Shown: positions 23,541-32,600 of the stretch, in pieces
How the letters are laid out: every line of letters begins with the position of its first letter
Position numbering within the stretch: the first letter of the stretch is position 1
Assembly: GCF_037975245.1 (NCBI RefSeq)
Contig: NC_092569.1
Coordinates: 1,027,001-1,091,000 of the forward strand
DNA from: Apostichopus japonicus
Lineage: Eukaryota; Echinodermata; Holothuroidea; Aspidochirotida; Stichopodidae
DNA length: 64,000 nt
Direction: 5' to 3'
Notes under the pieces: generated by a model
Seen by the model: the letters and a program-made list of their open reading frames with translations, nothing else
Told to the model about the DNA's origin: nothing
Database searches by the model: none
Position numbers and translations under genes: made by a program

Positions 23541-26433
23541 GAGTGGCACTGCCCGATGGTGGGAGGCCCGAGGGGTGGGACCTGTTACCCACCGGACCTC
23601 GCATCACCGCGCTACCAAATGCCGCTTCGGCGTGTAAAGTGTCGGTCAAGTAGCAGGCGACGAACGTAGTTGGAGTTTTCCACGCTGCTGCTTTGAGTAT
23701 GTCCTCTACCGGGATGCCGGCGAATAGGGCTGTAGAGGCCGCGACCCCTCTGACGTCGTGAGCCCTTGGTCGGGAGGTCCCCGATGTGAACGGGCGTATG
23801 ATCTCTACTAGCCACCTGGATAGAGTGTCTTTGGAGGCCGCTGCGTAGGGTGGTCGTGGTATGATGAAGAGAGAAGTTGATTGTCTTAACTTCTCTGTCT
23901 TGTTCAGGTACCACTTCAGTGCCCTGACTGGACACCATCGTTTGTCCTCGGCTACTGATGACATGGTCTTAATTTCCGGGATGAAAATGTCTCCTGGCAA
24001 GAAGGTCAAGGTCTGGTTCTTTGCAATAAATGACGGGTCTGGAACCATCCTCACCCCGTGGCCCTCAAATCTGATGTGATTCTGCTTGGTGGATAGGGCG
24101 TGGAGGCAACTCCTCCTTCTTGCTGACGCAACTGCGACGAGGAAGAGTGTCTTTTTTGTGAGGGCAGCCAGGGAGGCGTTAGCCATTGGTTCGTATGGTG
24201 GTCCTGCCAGGGCATGTAACACTGCTGAGAGTCCCCAGGAGGGGGCCAGCCGTCTGATCTGTGGGCGACGATTCGCCATGCCTTTGATGAGTTGCGCAAT
24301 GTACGGGTTGTTGCTCAGTGTGGAGCCATCTGGGAAGCCCTGGTGGATGACAGCGATGGCCGACCTGTAATTCCTGATAGTGGAGACTTGTTTCCCTTCT
24401 CCGAAGAGTGAGAGGAGGAACTCGGCTATCTGTGTCACAGAGGCAGCAGGCAGCAGTATCTGTCTCGGTCGGCACCATTGGTCGAACTTCCGCAGACGGG
24501 AATCGTAAGTCGCTGCGGTCGTTCCCCTTCTAGCGTCGGCTGCCATCGCGGCAGCTGCTTCTGAAAAGCCTCTCTGTCGTAGGGAAGACCGGACAGCCTC
24601 CAGGCAACTAATTGTAACCCCTTGATGTCTGGGTGGGAGAGAGTTCCCTGTCTCTGGGACAGTAGGTGGGGCTTGTCCGGTAGACTCACTGGGACGTCCA
24701 TGAGGAGTTGGGGGATCTCGGCGAACCAGGGTCTGCGAGGCCAGAACGGGGCTATTAGTGTGAACCTGCCCTTGGAGTTCCGAATTTTCCTGAGGACTTG
24801 TCCGATCATACATAGCGGCGGGAAGATGTACGCATCCATGTGGTCCCAGGAGAGGGACATTGCGTCCGTGTGGTAGGCCAGGGGGTGGAATCGTCTGGAA
24901 CAGAAGGTCTGGAGTTTGTTGTTCTTGTGTGTTGCGAACAGGTCTATCGTGGGCCTGCCGAAGATCGAAAAGATTCTGTCGCAAGTCTCCTGTTCCAGAG
25001 ACCATTCGTTGGGGTCTATATGCCCCCTGGATAGGGCGTCCGCCATCACGTTGAGCTTGCCTGCGATGTGGGAAGCCCTTAGGATCGTGCCGGAGTCCTC
25101 GGCCGCTGTTATCACCTCCCACGCGAGTCGGCACAGTCTCTCTGAGCGGGTGCCCCCCTGCCGATTGATATAGGCCACCACTGTCGTGTTGTCGGTGAAG
25201 ATTGTGGTTATCGTTCCCTGTACGTGGTCGTTGAAAGCTTCCAGGGCTCTTTTGACCGCCATCATCTCCAGGATGTTGATGTGGAGAGATGTTTCTGTTT
25301 GGGACCACGTCCCCCATGCTGTGCGATTGCTCCAGTGAGCTCCCCATCCGGACAGTGACGCGTCCGTCGTTATCGATGTCATTGGTAGCTGTATCGCAAA
25401 GGGTACCCCTGAACTCCAGTTGTTTGGGTCGAGCCACCATCGAAAGTGTTGTGTGACCTCCTCTGACCTGTAGATGAGCGTTGTTTTGTCTGGGTCTGTA
25501 GGGTCTGCGGACCTCAGCAGGTGCAGTTGCAGAGGTCGCATGTGTAGCCTGCACAGTCTTACTATATCGACGAGGCTGGCCATGAGTCCCAGGGCCCGGA
25601 GCCATGTCCCCGTTGGTGACCCCCGGTGTGCCAAGATCTGTTGTGTGGTCGCCTTGACTGCCGCGACTCTTTCTTCTGAGGGTCGGGCTACCCCGGTGGT
25701 GAAGTCCAGTATGGCCCCGAGGAACTGGATCGTCTGGGAGGGTGATAGCCGTGATTTCTTCTGGTTCACGATCCAGCCCAGTTCTTGAAGGGTCTGGAGC
25801 GTTTTGTGGACGTTGTTGGTTGCTTCCGATAGACTGTTCCCTACTACCAACCAGTCGTCTAGATATACGTAGAGGGTGACCCCTCTTTTTCTGAGGTAGG
25901 CGACTACTGCTCCCGCGACTCTCGTGAAGGTTCTGGGAGCCGTGGCTAGGCCGAGTGGGAGCGCCCGGAACTGGTAGTCTTGTTCTGCGTACCGGAACGC
26001 TAGGAATCGTCGGTGTTCTTTGTGTATCAAGATGTGCAGGTAGGCGTCCCGTAAGTCTACGGTCGCCGCCCACATGCCCTTTCTGAGTAGGGGTAATATT
26101 AAGTTTAAGGTCTCCATACGGAAGTGTTTTGGTCTGATGTGTTTTGTGTTCAGGGGTTTTAGGTTTAGAATGGGACGCCAGGTGCCGTCCCGTTTTTTGG
26201 TCAGAAAAAAGGAGGACCGGAAGAGTGGTCCCGTCTCTTCCGGAACTCTTGTAATTGCCTGCTTGGCCAGCAGGGCCAGAATTTCCCCTTCTAGGGCTAA
26301 GCGTTTGACGGGGTCCGTGGGTGTGAGTGTCTGCCTTCCTCCGCCCCCGAAAGGTGGGCTGGAGGAGAATTCTATTTTGTACCCGTGTTTGACTGTGTCC
26401 AACACCCACTTGTCCCCGCCAATAAATTCCCAT
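23533..26433 (-). CDS. DIRS tyrosine recombinase (YR) frame
   Basis: Open frame of 966 codons; only the distal ~350 residues are clearly recombinase. That part begins around 24600 (a Met codon lies at 24546). It has an N-terminal core-binding-like segment (TYDSRLRKFDQWC, then STIRNYRSAIAVIHQG) and a catalytic domain with Arg774 in ARRRSCLHAL, His892-x-x-Arg895 in AHDVRGVAAS and the nucleophile Tyr928 in FVACYLTD, i.e. the R-H-R-Y set of tyrosine recombinases. It would insert the circular cDNA by site-specific strand exchange. Upstream of ~24650 the frame runs opposite the RT frame in another register, and its Pro/Arg/Gly-rich translation looks non-functional. How it is expressed (frameshift, re-initiation or splicing) is not visible. 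Confidence 0.85.
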   Translation of the reverse strand: MGIYWRGQVGVGHSQTRVQNRILLQPTFRGRRKADTHTHGPRQTLSPRRGNSGPAGQAGNYKSSGRDGTTLPVLLFSDQKTGRHLASHSKPKTPEHKTHQTKTLPYGDLKLNITPTQKGHVGGDRRLTGRLPAHLDTQRTPTIPSVPVRRTRLPVPGAPTRPSHGSQNLHESRGSSSRLPQKKRGHPLRISRRLVGSREQSIGSNQQRPQNAPDPSRTGLDREPEEITAITLPDDPVPRGHTGLHHRGSPTLRRKSRGSQGDHTTDLGTPGVTNGDMAPGPGTHGQPRRYSKTVQATHATSATAPAEVRRPYRPRQNNAHLQVRGGHTTLSMVARPKQLEFRGTLCDTATNDIDNDGRVTVRMGSSLEQSHSMGDVVPNRNISPHQHPGDDGGQKSPGSFQRPRTGNDNHNLHRQHDSGGLYQSAGGHPLRETVPTRVGGDNSGRGLRHDPKGFPHRRQAQRDGGRPIQGAYRPQRMVSGTGDLRQNLFDLRQAHDRPVRNTQEQQTPDLLFQTIPPPGLPHGRNVPLLGPHGCVHLPAAMYDRTSPQENSELQGQVHTNSPVLASQTLVRRDPPTPHGRPSESTGQAPPTVPETGNSLPPRHQGVTISCLEAVRSSLRQRGFSEAAAAMAADARRGTTAATYDSRLRKFDQWCRPRQILLPAASVTQIAEFLLSLFGEGKQVSTIRNYRSAIAVIHQGFPDGSTLSNNPYIAQLIKGMANRRPQIRRLAPSWGLSAVLHALAGPPYEPMANASLAALTKKTLFLVAVASARRRSCLHALSTKQNHIRFEGHGVRMVPDPSFIAKNQTLTFLPGDIFIPEIKTMSSVAEDKRWCPVRALKWYLNKTEKLRQSTSLFIIPRPPYAAASKDTLSRWLVEIIRPFTSGTSRPRAHDVRGVAASTALFAGIPVEDILKAAAWKTPTTFVACYLTDTLHAEAAFGSAVMRGPVGNRSHPSGLPPSGSATRC

Positions 26434-26540
26434 TGCTGGGAGAAGTTTGTTAGTCTCCCCCCCACCGGCGGAATGGCCGCGGTGAGGTGGGCACCCCTAG
26501 GGCTGGGCGGCGAACGCTGGTCGATTGGAGGAGCGGTCAC
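24435..26540 (-). CDS. DIRS reverse transcriptase/RNase H polyprotein
   Basis: A 701-aa frame. RT covers roughly residues 80-290: KKRDGTWRPILNLKPLN, then VDLRDAYLHI with Asp162, LPLGLATAPRTFTR, and the YLDD box at 226-229 holding the two catalytic aspartates. RNase H follows, with Asp393 (TTDASLSGWG), Glu425, Asp450 and Asp501 as the likely D-E-D-D set. The C-terminal part (DLFATHKNNK at about 533, then LIAPFWPRRPWF near 595-606) is the conserved region after RNase H in DIRS/Ngaro Pol proteins; in DIRS1-group elements this area has been described as methyltransferase-like, not verified here. It copies element RNA into DNA. The start at 26540 overlaps the end of Gag by 44 bp in another frame, and the end overlaps the YR-coding region. 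Confidence 0.9.
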   Translation of the reverse strand: MTAPPIDQRSPPSPRGAHLTAAIPPVGGRLTNFSQQWEFIGGDKWVLDTVKHGYKIEFSSSPPFGGGGRQTLTPTDPVKRLALEGEILALLAKQAITRVPEETGPLFRSSFFLTKKRDGTWRPILNLKPLNTKHIRPKHFRMETLNLILPLLRKGMWAATVDLRDAYLHILIHKEHRRFLAFRYAEQDYQFRALPLGLATAPRTFTRVAGAVVAYLRKRGVTLYVYLDDWLVVGNSLSEATNNVHKTLQTLQELGWIVNQKKSRLSPSQTIQFLGAILDFTTGVARPSEERVAAVKATTQQILAHRGSPTGTWLRALGLMASLVDIVRLCRLHMRPLQLHLLRSADPTDPDKTTLIYRSEEVTQHFRWWLDPNNWSSGVPFAIQLPMTSITTDASLSGWGAHWSNRTAWGTWSQTETSLHINILEMMAVKRALEAFNDHVQGTITTIFTDNTTVVAYINRQGGTRSERLCRLAWEVITAAEDSGTILRASHIAGKLNVMADALSRGHIDPNEWSLEQETCDRIFSIFGRPTIDLFATHKNNKLQTFCSRRFHPLAYHTDAMSLSWDHMDAYIFPPLCMIGQVLRKIRNSKGRFTLIAPFWPRRPWFAEIPQLLMDVPVSLPDKPHLLSQRQGTLSHPDIKGLQLVAWRLSGLPYDREAFQKQLPRWQPTLEGERPQRLTIPVCGSSTNGADRDRYCCLLPL

Positions 26541-28617
26541 TGTCCCGTCTGGTCGACGTGGAGCCTCTGCCTCCTCTGGGGGCCCAGGGGCGGGTTGGAC
26601 GGAAGGCTGCCCCCCGGCTTCGGCCTCTGAGAGCTCCTCTGCTCATAGATTTGGCGGGTGCTGCTCTCGTTCCCCTAGGTGCTCTGCTCTCCCTCGGGCG
26701 GAAGGGTCTGGTTCTCTGGGTAGGTGGGGGTCGGAATTCTGATTTGGCCAGAGTCTCCCTTCGGGCTACCTCTTCCTGGAGTTTCTTTTGGAAGCAGCCC
26801 GCAAAAAGGTCTTCCCCGAGGATTGGTAGTTCCAGCATTCTGTCCTTCGCCTCCGTCGAAGGCCAATGGATGGCGGAGACGATGTTTTGTCTACGGGCCT
26901 TAACGGACCTGGTAGCGACCCTTGCAAATTGATCGTACGCGAGTCTGACGAGGGGGCCCAGCAGCAGGAGGAGCTGGCCCGCTTCGTCCCTGGATACTTG
27001 GCTGCTGTCCTCAGGGAGCTGTTGGTGGTGTCGCATAAGGACTTCGGCTGATAGCATTAGTACCGATGCGAACTTCATGCCCGAACGGGCTGCCATGTCC
27101 ACCTCTACCAAAAGCTCTTCTAGCTTCCTCTGGTCCGGGGTCTTGAACACGTGTGTGGATGAGGCCCCTTGTTCGGCTTTCAATCTCTCCTTGGCCTCCT
27201 GGGGAATGGTTGGGCATCTGAATAGATCCTTCCATGCCTCGTCAGGTACCCTGACCGCTCTATCTGCCCTGGCCGGGAAGGCCGTCCACTTGGTCTTGTT
27301 GGCAATGGCCTCAAATCTGTCATAACAGGTTGCGTCTACTGGTATGGTAGTTTTGGGCTTATATGACGCTTCGCCGGTCGCCGTCAATTTTGATACCCGG
27401 CCCGCCTTCTGCGGTTGCGTCTCGGGTTCCTCGAACCCCAGGTGTCGTCTGAATATGTCTGCCGCCCGTGTTATTAGCTCCTGTGGGAGGGCTCCTCCTG
27501 TCACGGGTGCTTCCTCCGGTTCGTAATTGTGACCAAAGCTGTCCTCCATAGGATCGTAGTCGAGAGGGTCTGGATCTATGGGCTCCCCTTCGTCCTCCAA
27601 GCCGGAAAGATTCACCGACGCTCTGCAATCCAGAGCGTCCGGGTCCGGGGCCGGTTGCGGGGCCATGGTCGATACGGGGCTGGTAGGGCCCGGTGCCACG
27701 TCGGCTACCGTGGACGTCCTTTGCTCCAGCAGGGGCCGTAGCAGGCCGGTGAGTTTGGAAAGCCAAGCTGGTTCCTCTTCCTGACGCCGTCTCGGGGACC
27801 GGCGCCTCCTCTTGGATCTTCTGTATCCATCGTCGGAAGAGTCCGAGGACTCGTCGGAGATTGGAGAGTATCTCTTCCTCTCTCTACGTCTTGGGGATCT
27901 TGTATGCGACCCCGATCTCTCCCTTCTGGGTCGGCGGGAGGACTCTCTCTCCCTACTTTCTCGGGCCGGGATCTCCGTCGGAACCCGCCTCTCCGGCTCC
28001 CTGTCCGGCTCCCTGGAACGGGACCGGCTCCGTCTCCGCGTCCCCTCGGTTGCTCTCTCTTTAGGACCCGAGCCTCCCACGGCCGGGGGGCCGCGCTCTG
28101 TGGGTCTGTTTAGCTGCGGCCCGGACTGAGACGGAGTCTCCAGCCCGGCCGAGCTGTGCCTCTGCTTTGGAGGTCTTTTCCTGGCAGGAGCCTTGCCTTT
28201 GCTCCTGCCCTTCCCTCTGGCCGTAACTGATCCGGACGTAGCCGGGGCCGTTAGGGGAATTCTTTCTCTTTCTCTTTCCTCTCTCTCTACCTCTTTCTCT
28301 CCTTCGGCCCTCTCCTGGCCACTCTCCTCCACCTCTCTCTCTACTACTCCCTCCTCCTCTCTATCTCCCGTTATTCCTGGAACCTCCGGCGCCCCGATTG
28401 CGCTCGGGATCGAGTCCAGCCTTCCCTGGAGCTTGCTACGTAAGCCCTCAAGCCACAGGTCGATGTCCTGCCACTGAGCTGGTGTAAACTTAATACACAC
28501 CAGGCAGGGGTCTCGTCGAGTGCAGGATCTGCATTTTGGACAAAGGTCGTGTTCGTCCCAGGCTCTGCCTGGGCGAAACATAGAGCAGTTGATGCACTTC
28601 AATGGATTGCGTGACAT
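26497..28617 (-). CDS. DIRS Gag-like protein
   Basis: A 706-aa frame and the first ORF of the element. The N-terminus carries a cysteine cluster (C8, C11, C26, C29, C32, C38, C41) suggesting a zinc-binding knuckle or ribbon. Next comes a long charged low-complexity stretch with an Arg/Ser-rich block around residues 195-285 (RRRSRSRSRE, RRSKRRRRSPRRR) like nuclear RS domains. A more ordered acidic-to-neutral region occupies about 340-620 and an Arg/Gly-rich tail likely to bind nucleic acid ends FAAQP. It occupies the position of Gag in other DIRS elements; sequence alone does not prove capsid function. Frame intact. Overlaps the Pol start by 44 bp. Confidence 0.8.
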   Translation of the reverse strand: MSRNPLKCINCSMFRPGRAWDEHDLCPKCRSCTRRDPCLVCIKFTPAQWQDIDLWLEGLRSKLQGRLDSIPSAIGAPEVPGITGDREEEGVVEREVEESGQERAEGEKEVEREERERERIPLTAPATSGSVTARGKGRSKGKAPARKRPPKQRHSSAGLETPSQSGPQLNRPTERGPPAVGGSGPKERATEGTRRRSRSRSREPDREPERRVPTEIPARESRERESSRRPRRERSGSHTRSPRRRERKRYSPISDESSDSSDDGYRRSKRRRRSPRRRQEEEPAWLSKLTGLLRPLLEQRTSTVADVAPGPTSPVSTMAPQPAPDPDALDCRASVNLSGLEDEGEPIDPDPLDYDPMEDSFGHNYEPEEAPVTGGALPQELITRAADIFRRHLGFEEPETQPQKAGRVSKLTATGEASYKPKTTIPVDATCYDRFEAIANKTKWTAFPARADRAVRVPDEAWKDLFRCPTIPQEAKERLKAEQGASSTHVFKTPDQRKLEELLVEVDMAARSGMKFASVLMLSAEVLMRHHQQLPEDSSQVSRDEAGQLLLLLGPLVRLAYDQFARVATRSVKARRQNIVSAIHWPSTEAKDRMLELPILGEDLFAGCFQKKLQEEVARRETLAKSEFRPPPTQRTRPFRPRESRAPRGTRAAPAKSMSRGALRGRSRGAAFRPTRPWAPRGGRGSTSTRRDSDRSSNRPAFAAQP

Positions 28618-29220
28618 GCTGAATAACCGGATTAAGGAAGATTACTTCTTAGTGATAAATGAACAACAATAGAAGCTTAACGTAAGAGGGGAGAACTAGG
28701 GAGGGAATTAGGCTTAGGTGGAGCGTAGCGTAACCTAGCAACGGTAAACAAGGTAACGCTACGGGGTGGCCTAACATGAAAATGCAAGCTGAAACAAAAA
28801 TGAGAGAGCGAGAAATACATACGAAAAAGAGTGAATATATGTGAGCAATATGAATCCCCAAAAGGGGGACGAGAGAAACTAATTGGGGGAAGAAAGCTAG
28901 TAACCAAGCTAAGAAAACAACAAAACAACAACACGCTATAGCGTGGGGAGGAATAGGGCGGGAACCTAGGCAGTTTCGCGGAACTGCTAACCCCGCCGCA
29001 AACCAACCCGAGGAGGAAACGCACTACGAAAACAGTCCCCAAAACCCTCCCTTTTTGATAAAAAGGATACTTATCGGTCAGGAAAGGACTGTCAAACTTC
29101 TAAAGATCCGAAGCTAAAAAACTTCCGGCGATCGTCGAAGAAAACCAAGACAATTTTCCAAGGAAACTATCCACAAGAAAAATATGCGTGTAGGCACTTG
29201 GAATGGTAGAATGAAAAAAA
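28618..29220 (-). other. DIRS 5' leader between right ITR and Gag
   Basis: About 600 bp without a credible gene, immediately upstream of the Gag ATG. It probably carries the promoter together with the ITR; no specific promoter motif was identified. Confidence 0.5.
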
Positions 29221-29348
29221 GGAGGGACCGGAAGGGGGGTCCGGTCATAGAGGGCGCACAGTGTTATTTATTTACCAGGACTTTATAGGCACGGTAGAAT
29301 GAGGTGCTAAGGTTGTGAGGAGACAGGTAAGCGAGGAGCGAAGTAAAT
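29221..29348. repeat. DIRS inverted terminal repeat, right (element 5') copy
   Basis: 29221-29332 is identical, in reverse complement, to 22849-22960. The last 16 bp (29333-29348, ending GCGAAGTAAAT) are unique to this end and recur inverted in the ICR. Confidence 0.88.
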
Positions 29349-29680
29349 CATGAAAATCAAGATATTTCAGTATTTCTTGAGACTTGAGCAGAAGTTTCAT
29401 ACAGGACGTGAAAAACAACAAAATTTCTTGCAAGTCTTATGACATTTAACTTAATAATGTTGTTTCTCTTACAGTAAACTGGTTCAACAAATGACAAATA
29501 AATGTTACTTTTTGTCTTTACTGTATTGTGAGTGCATATCCTTTAATCCATACAGGCTGAAGTGATTGGGTTAAAGTAGATGTACAAGTACTGTACAGCC
29601 ATATGTACAGAAGAACATACTGTACAGTATCTGTCTGTTAAATACTGTATTAGTGTGTTGTGGGGAGACATACAGTACAG
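29349..29680. other. Short spacer between DIRS element and satellite array
   Basis: About 330 bp of AT-rich DNA. Its distal half (29513-29673) is the left copy of the direct repeat that flanks the array. Confidence 0.6.
29513..29673 (+). repeat. Left flank repeat of the satellite array
   Basis: Shares ordered words with 55888-56029: TGTCTT, TATTGTG, TTTAAAGTAGATG (here GTTAAAGTAGATG), GAACATA, ATCTGT, AATACT, TTAGTGTG, and AGACATAC at the end. The copies are diverged and differ by indels. Homology stops where the first 50-bp unit begins. Confidence 0.65.
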
Positions 29681-32600
29681 TGTAGCATTGCAGATGTGAG
29701 ACAAGAGACTGACCTGCTGAATGTTTTCAGTGTATAGCATTGCAGATGTGAGACAAAAGACTGACCTGCTGAATGTTATCAGAGTAGCACTGCAGATGTG
29801 AGACAAGAGACTGACCTGCTGAATGTTATCAATGTAGCATTGCAGATGTGAGACAAGAGACTGACCTGCTGAATGTTATCAATGTAGCATTGCAGATGTG
29901 AGACAAGAGACTGACCTGCTGAATGTTATCAATGTAGCATTGCAGATGTGAGACAAGAGACTGACCTGCTGAATGTTATCGGTGTAGCATTGCAGATGTG
30001 GGACAAGAGACTGACCTGCTGAATGTTATCAATGTAGCATTGCAGATGTGAGACAAGAGACTGACCTGCTGAATGTTATCAATGTAGCATTGCAGATGTG
30101 GGACAAGAGACTGACCTGCTGAATGTTATAGAGTAGCATTGCAGATGTGGGACAAGAGACTGACCTGCTGAATGTTATCAATGTAGCATTGCAGATGTGA
30201 GACAAGAGACTGACCTGCTGAATGTTATCAATGTAGCATTGCAGATGTGAGACAAGAGACTGACCTGCTGAATGTTATCAATGTAGCATTGCAGATGAGG
30301 GACAAGAGACTGACCTGCTGAATGTTATAGAGTAGCATTGCAGATGTGGGACAAGAGACTGAACTGCTGAATGTTATCGGTGTAGCATTGCAGATGAGGG
30401 ACAAGAGACTGACCTGCTGAATGTTATAGAGTAGCATTGCAGATGTGAGACAAGAGACTGACCTGCTGAATGTTATCAGTGTAGCATTGCAGATGTGGGA
30501 CAAGAGACTGACCTGCTGAATGTTATCAATGTAGCATTGCAGATGTGGGACAAGAGACTGACCTGCTGAATGTTATCAGAGTAGCATTGCAGATGTGAGA
30601 CGAGACTGACCTGCTGAATGTTATAGAGTAGCATTGCAGATGTGGGACAATAGACTGACCTGCTGAATGTTATCAGTGTAGCATTGCAGATGTGGGACAA
30701 GAGACTGACCTGCTGAATGTTATCAGAGTAGCATTGCAGATGTGGGACAAGAGACTGGCCTGCTGAATGTAATCAATGTAGCATTACATATGTGAGACAA
30801 GAGACTGACCTGCTGAATGTTATCAGAGTAGCATTGCAGATGTGAGACAAGAGACTGACCTGCTGAATGTTATCAATGTAGCATTGCAGATGAGGGACAA
30901 GAGACTGACCTGCTGAATGTTATCAGAGTAGCATTGCAGATGTGAGACAAGAGACTGACCTGCTGAATGTTATCATTGTAGCATTGCAGATGTGAGACAA
31001 GAGACTGACCTGCTGAATGTTATCAGTGTAGCATTGCAGATGTGAGACAAGAGACTGACCTGCTGAATGTTATCAGTGTAGCATTGCAGATGTGAGACAA
31101 GAGACTGACCTGCTGAATGTTATCAATGTAGCATTTCAGATGTGGGACAAGAGACTGACCTGCTGAATGTTATCAGAGTAGCATTGCAGATGTGAGACAA
31201 GAGACTGACCTGCTGAATGTTATCAATGTAGCATTGCAGATGTGGGACAAGAGACTGACCTGCTGAATGTTATCAATGTAGCATTGCAGATGAGGGACAA
31301 GAGACTGACCTGCTGAATGTTATCAATGTAGCATTGCAGATGCGAGACAAGAGACTGACCTGCTGAATGTTATCAATGTAGCATTGCAGATGTGGGACAA
31401 GAGACTGAACTGCTGAATGTTATCGGTGTAGCATTGCAGATGAGGGACAAGAGACTGACCTGCTGAATGTTATAGAGTAGCATTGCAGATAAGGGACAAG
31501 AGACTGACCTGCTGAATGTTATCAATGTAGCATTGCAGATGTGAGACAAGAGACTGACCTGCTGAATGTTATCATTGTAGCATTGCAGATGTGAGAAGAG
31601 ACTGACCTGCTGAATGTTATCAGAGTAGCATTGCAGATGTGGGACAAGAGACTGACCTGCTGAATGTTATCAGAGTAGCATTGCGGATGTGGGACAAGAG
31701 ACTGACCTGCTGAATGTTATCAATGTAGCATTGCAGATGTGAGACAAGAGACTGACATGCTGAATGTTATCAATGTAGCATTGCAGATGTGGGACAAGAG
31801 ACTGAACTGCTGAATGTTATCGGTGTACAGTAGCATTGCAGATGTGGGACAAGAGACTGACCTGCTGAATGTTATCAGAGTAGCATTGCAGATGAGGGAC
31901 AAGAGACTGACCTGCTGAATGTTATCAGAGTAGCATTGCAGATGTGAGACAAGAGACTGACCTGCTGAATGTTATCGGTGTAGCATTGCAGATGAGGGAC
32001 AAGAGACTGACCTGCTGAATGTCATAGAGTAGCATTGCAGATGTGAGACAAGAGACTGACCTGCTGAATGTTATCAGAGTAGCATTGCATATGTGAGACA
32101 AGAGACTGACCTGCTGAATGTTATCAATGTAGCATTGCAGATGTGGGACAAGAGACTGACCTGCTGAATGTTATCAATGTAGCATGCAGATGTGAGACAA
32201 GAGACTGACCTGCTGAATGTTATCAATGTAGCATTGCAGATGTGAGACAAGAGACTGACCTGCTGAATGTTATAGAGTAGCATTGCAGATGTGGGACAAG
32301 AGACTGAAATGCTGAATGTTATAGAGTAGCATTGCAGATGAGGGACAAGAGACTAACCTGCTGAATGTTATAGAGTAGCATTGCAGATGTGGTTCAAGAG
32401 ACTGACCTGCTGAATGTTATCAATGTAGCATTGCAGATGTGGTTCAAGAGACTGACCTGCTGAATGTTATCAATGTAGCATTGCAGATGTGAGACAAGAG
32501 ACTGACCTGCTGAATGTTATCGGTGTAGCATTGCAGATGAGGGACAAGAGACTGACCTGCTGAATGTTATAGAGTAGCATTGCAGATGAGGGACAAGAGA

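Larger units (their letters stand above)
22810..29348 (-). mobile_element. DIRS-like tyrosine-recombinase retrotransposon, apparently complete
   Basis: A 6.5-kb element transcribed on the minus strand. It shows the DIRS-group plan: inverted terminal repeats, a Gag-like frame, an RT/RNase H frame, a tyrosine recombinase (YR) frame and an internal complementary region (ICR) near the 3' end. DIRS elements replicate through a circular intermediate that the YR inserts, so no target-site duplication is expected and none is seen. All three frames are uninterrupted, the 112-bp inner parts of the ITRs are identical as read, and the ICR matches both outer ends base for base, which points to a recent insertion. 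The element is GC-richer than its AT-rich surroundings. Confidence 0.92.

Noticed and set aside
23861-28477. Numerous + strand ORFs opposite the DIRS genes
   Set aside because: They are antisense shadows of GC-rich Gag/Pol/YR coding sequence and show no domains.
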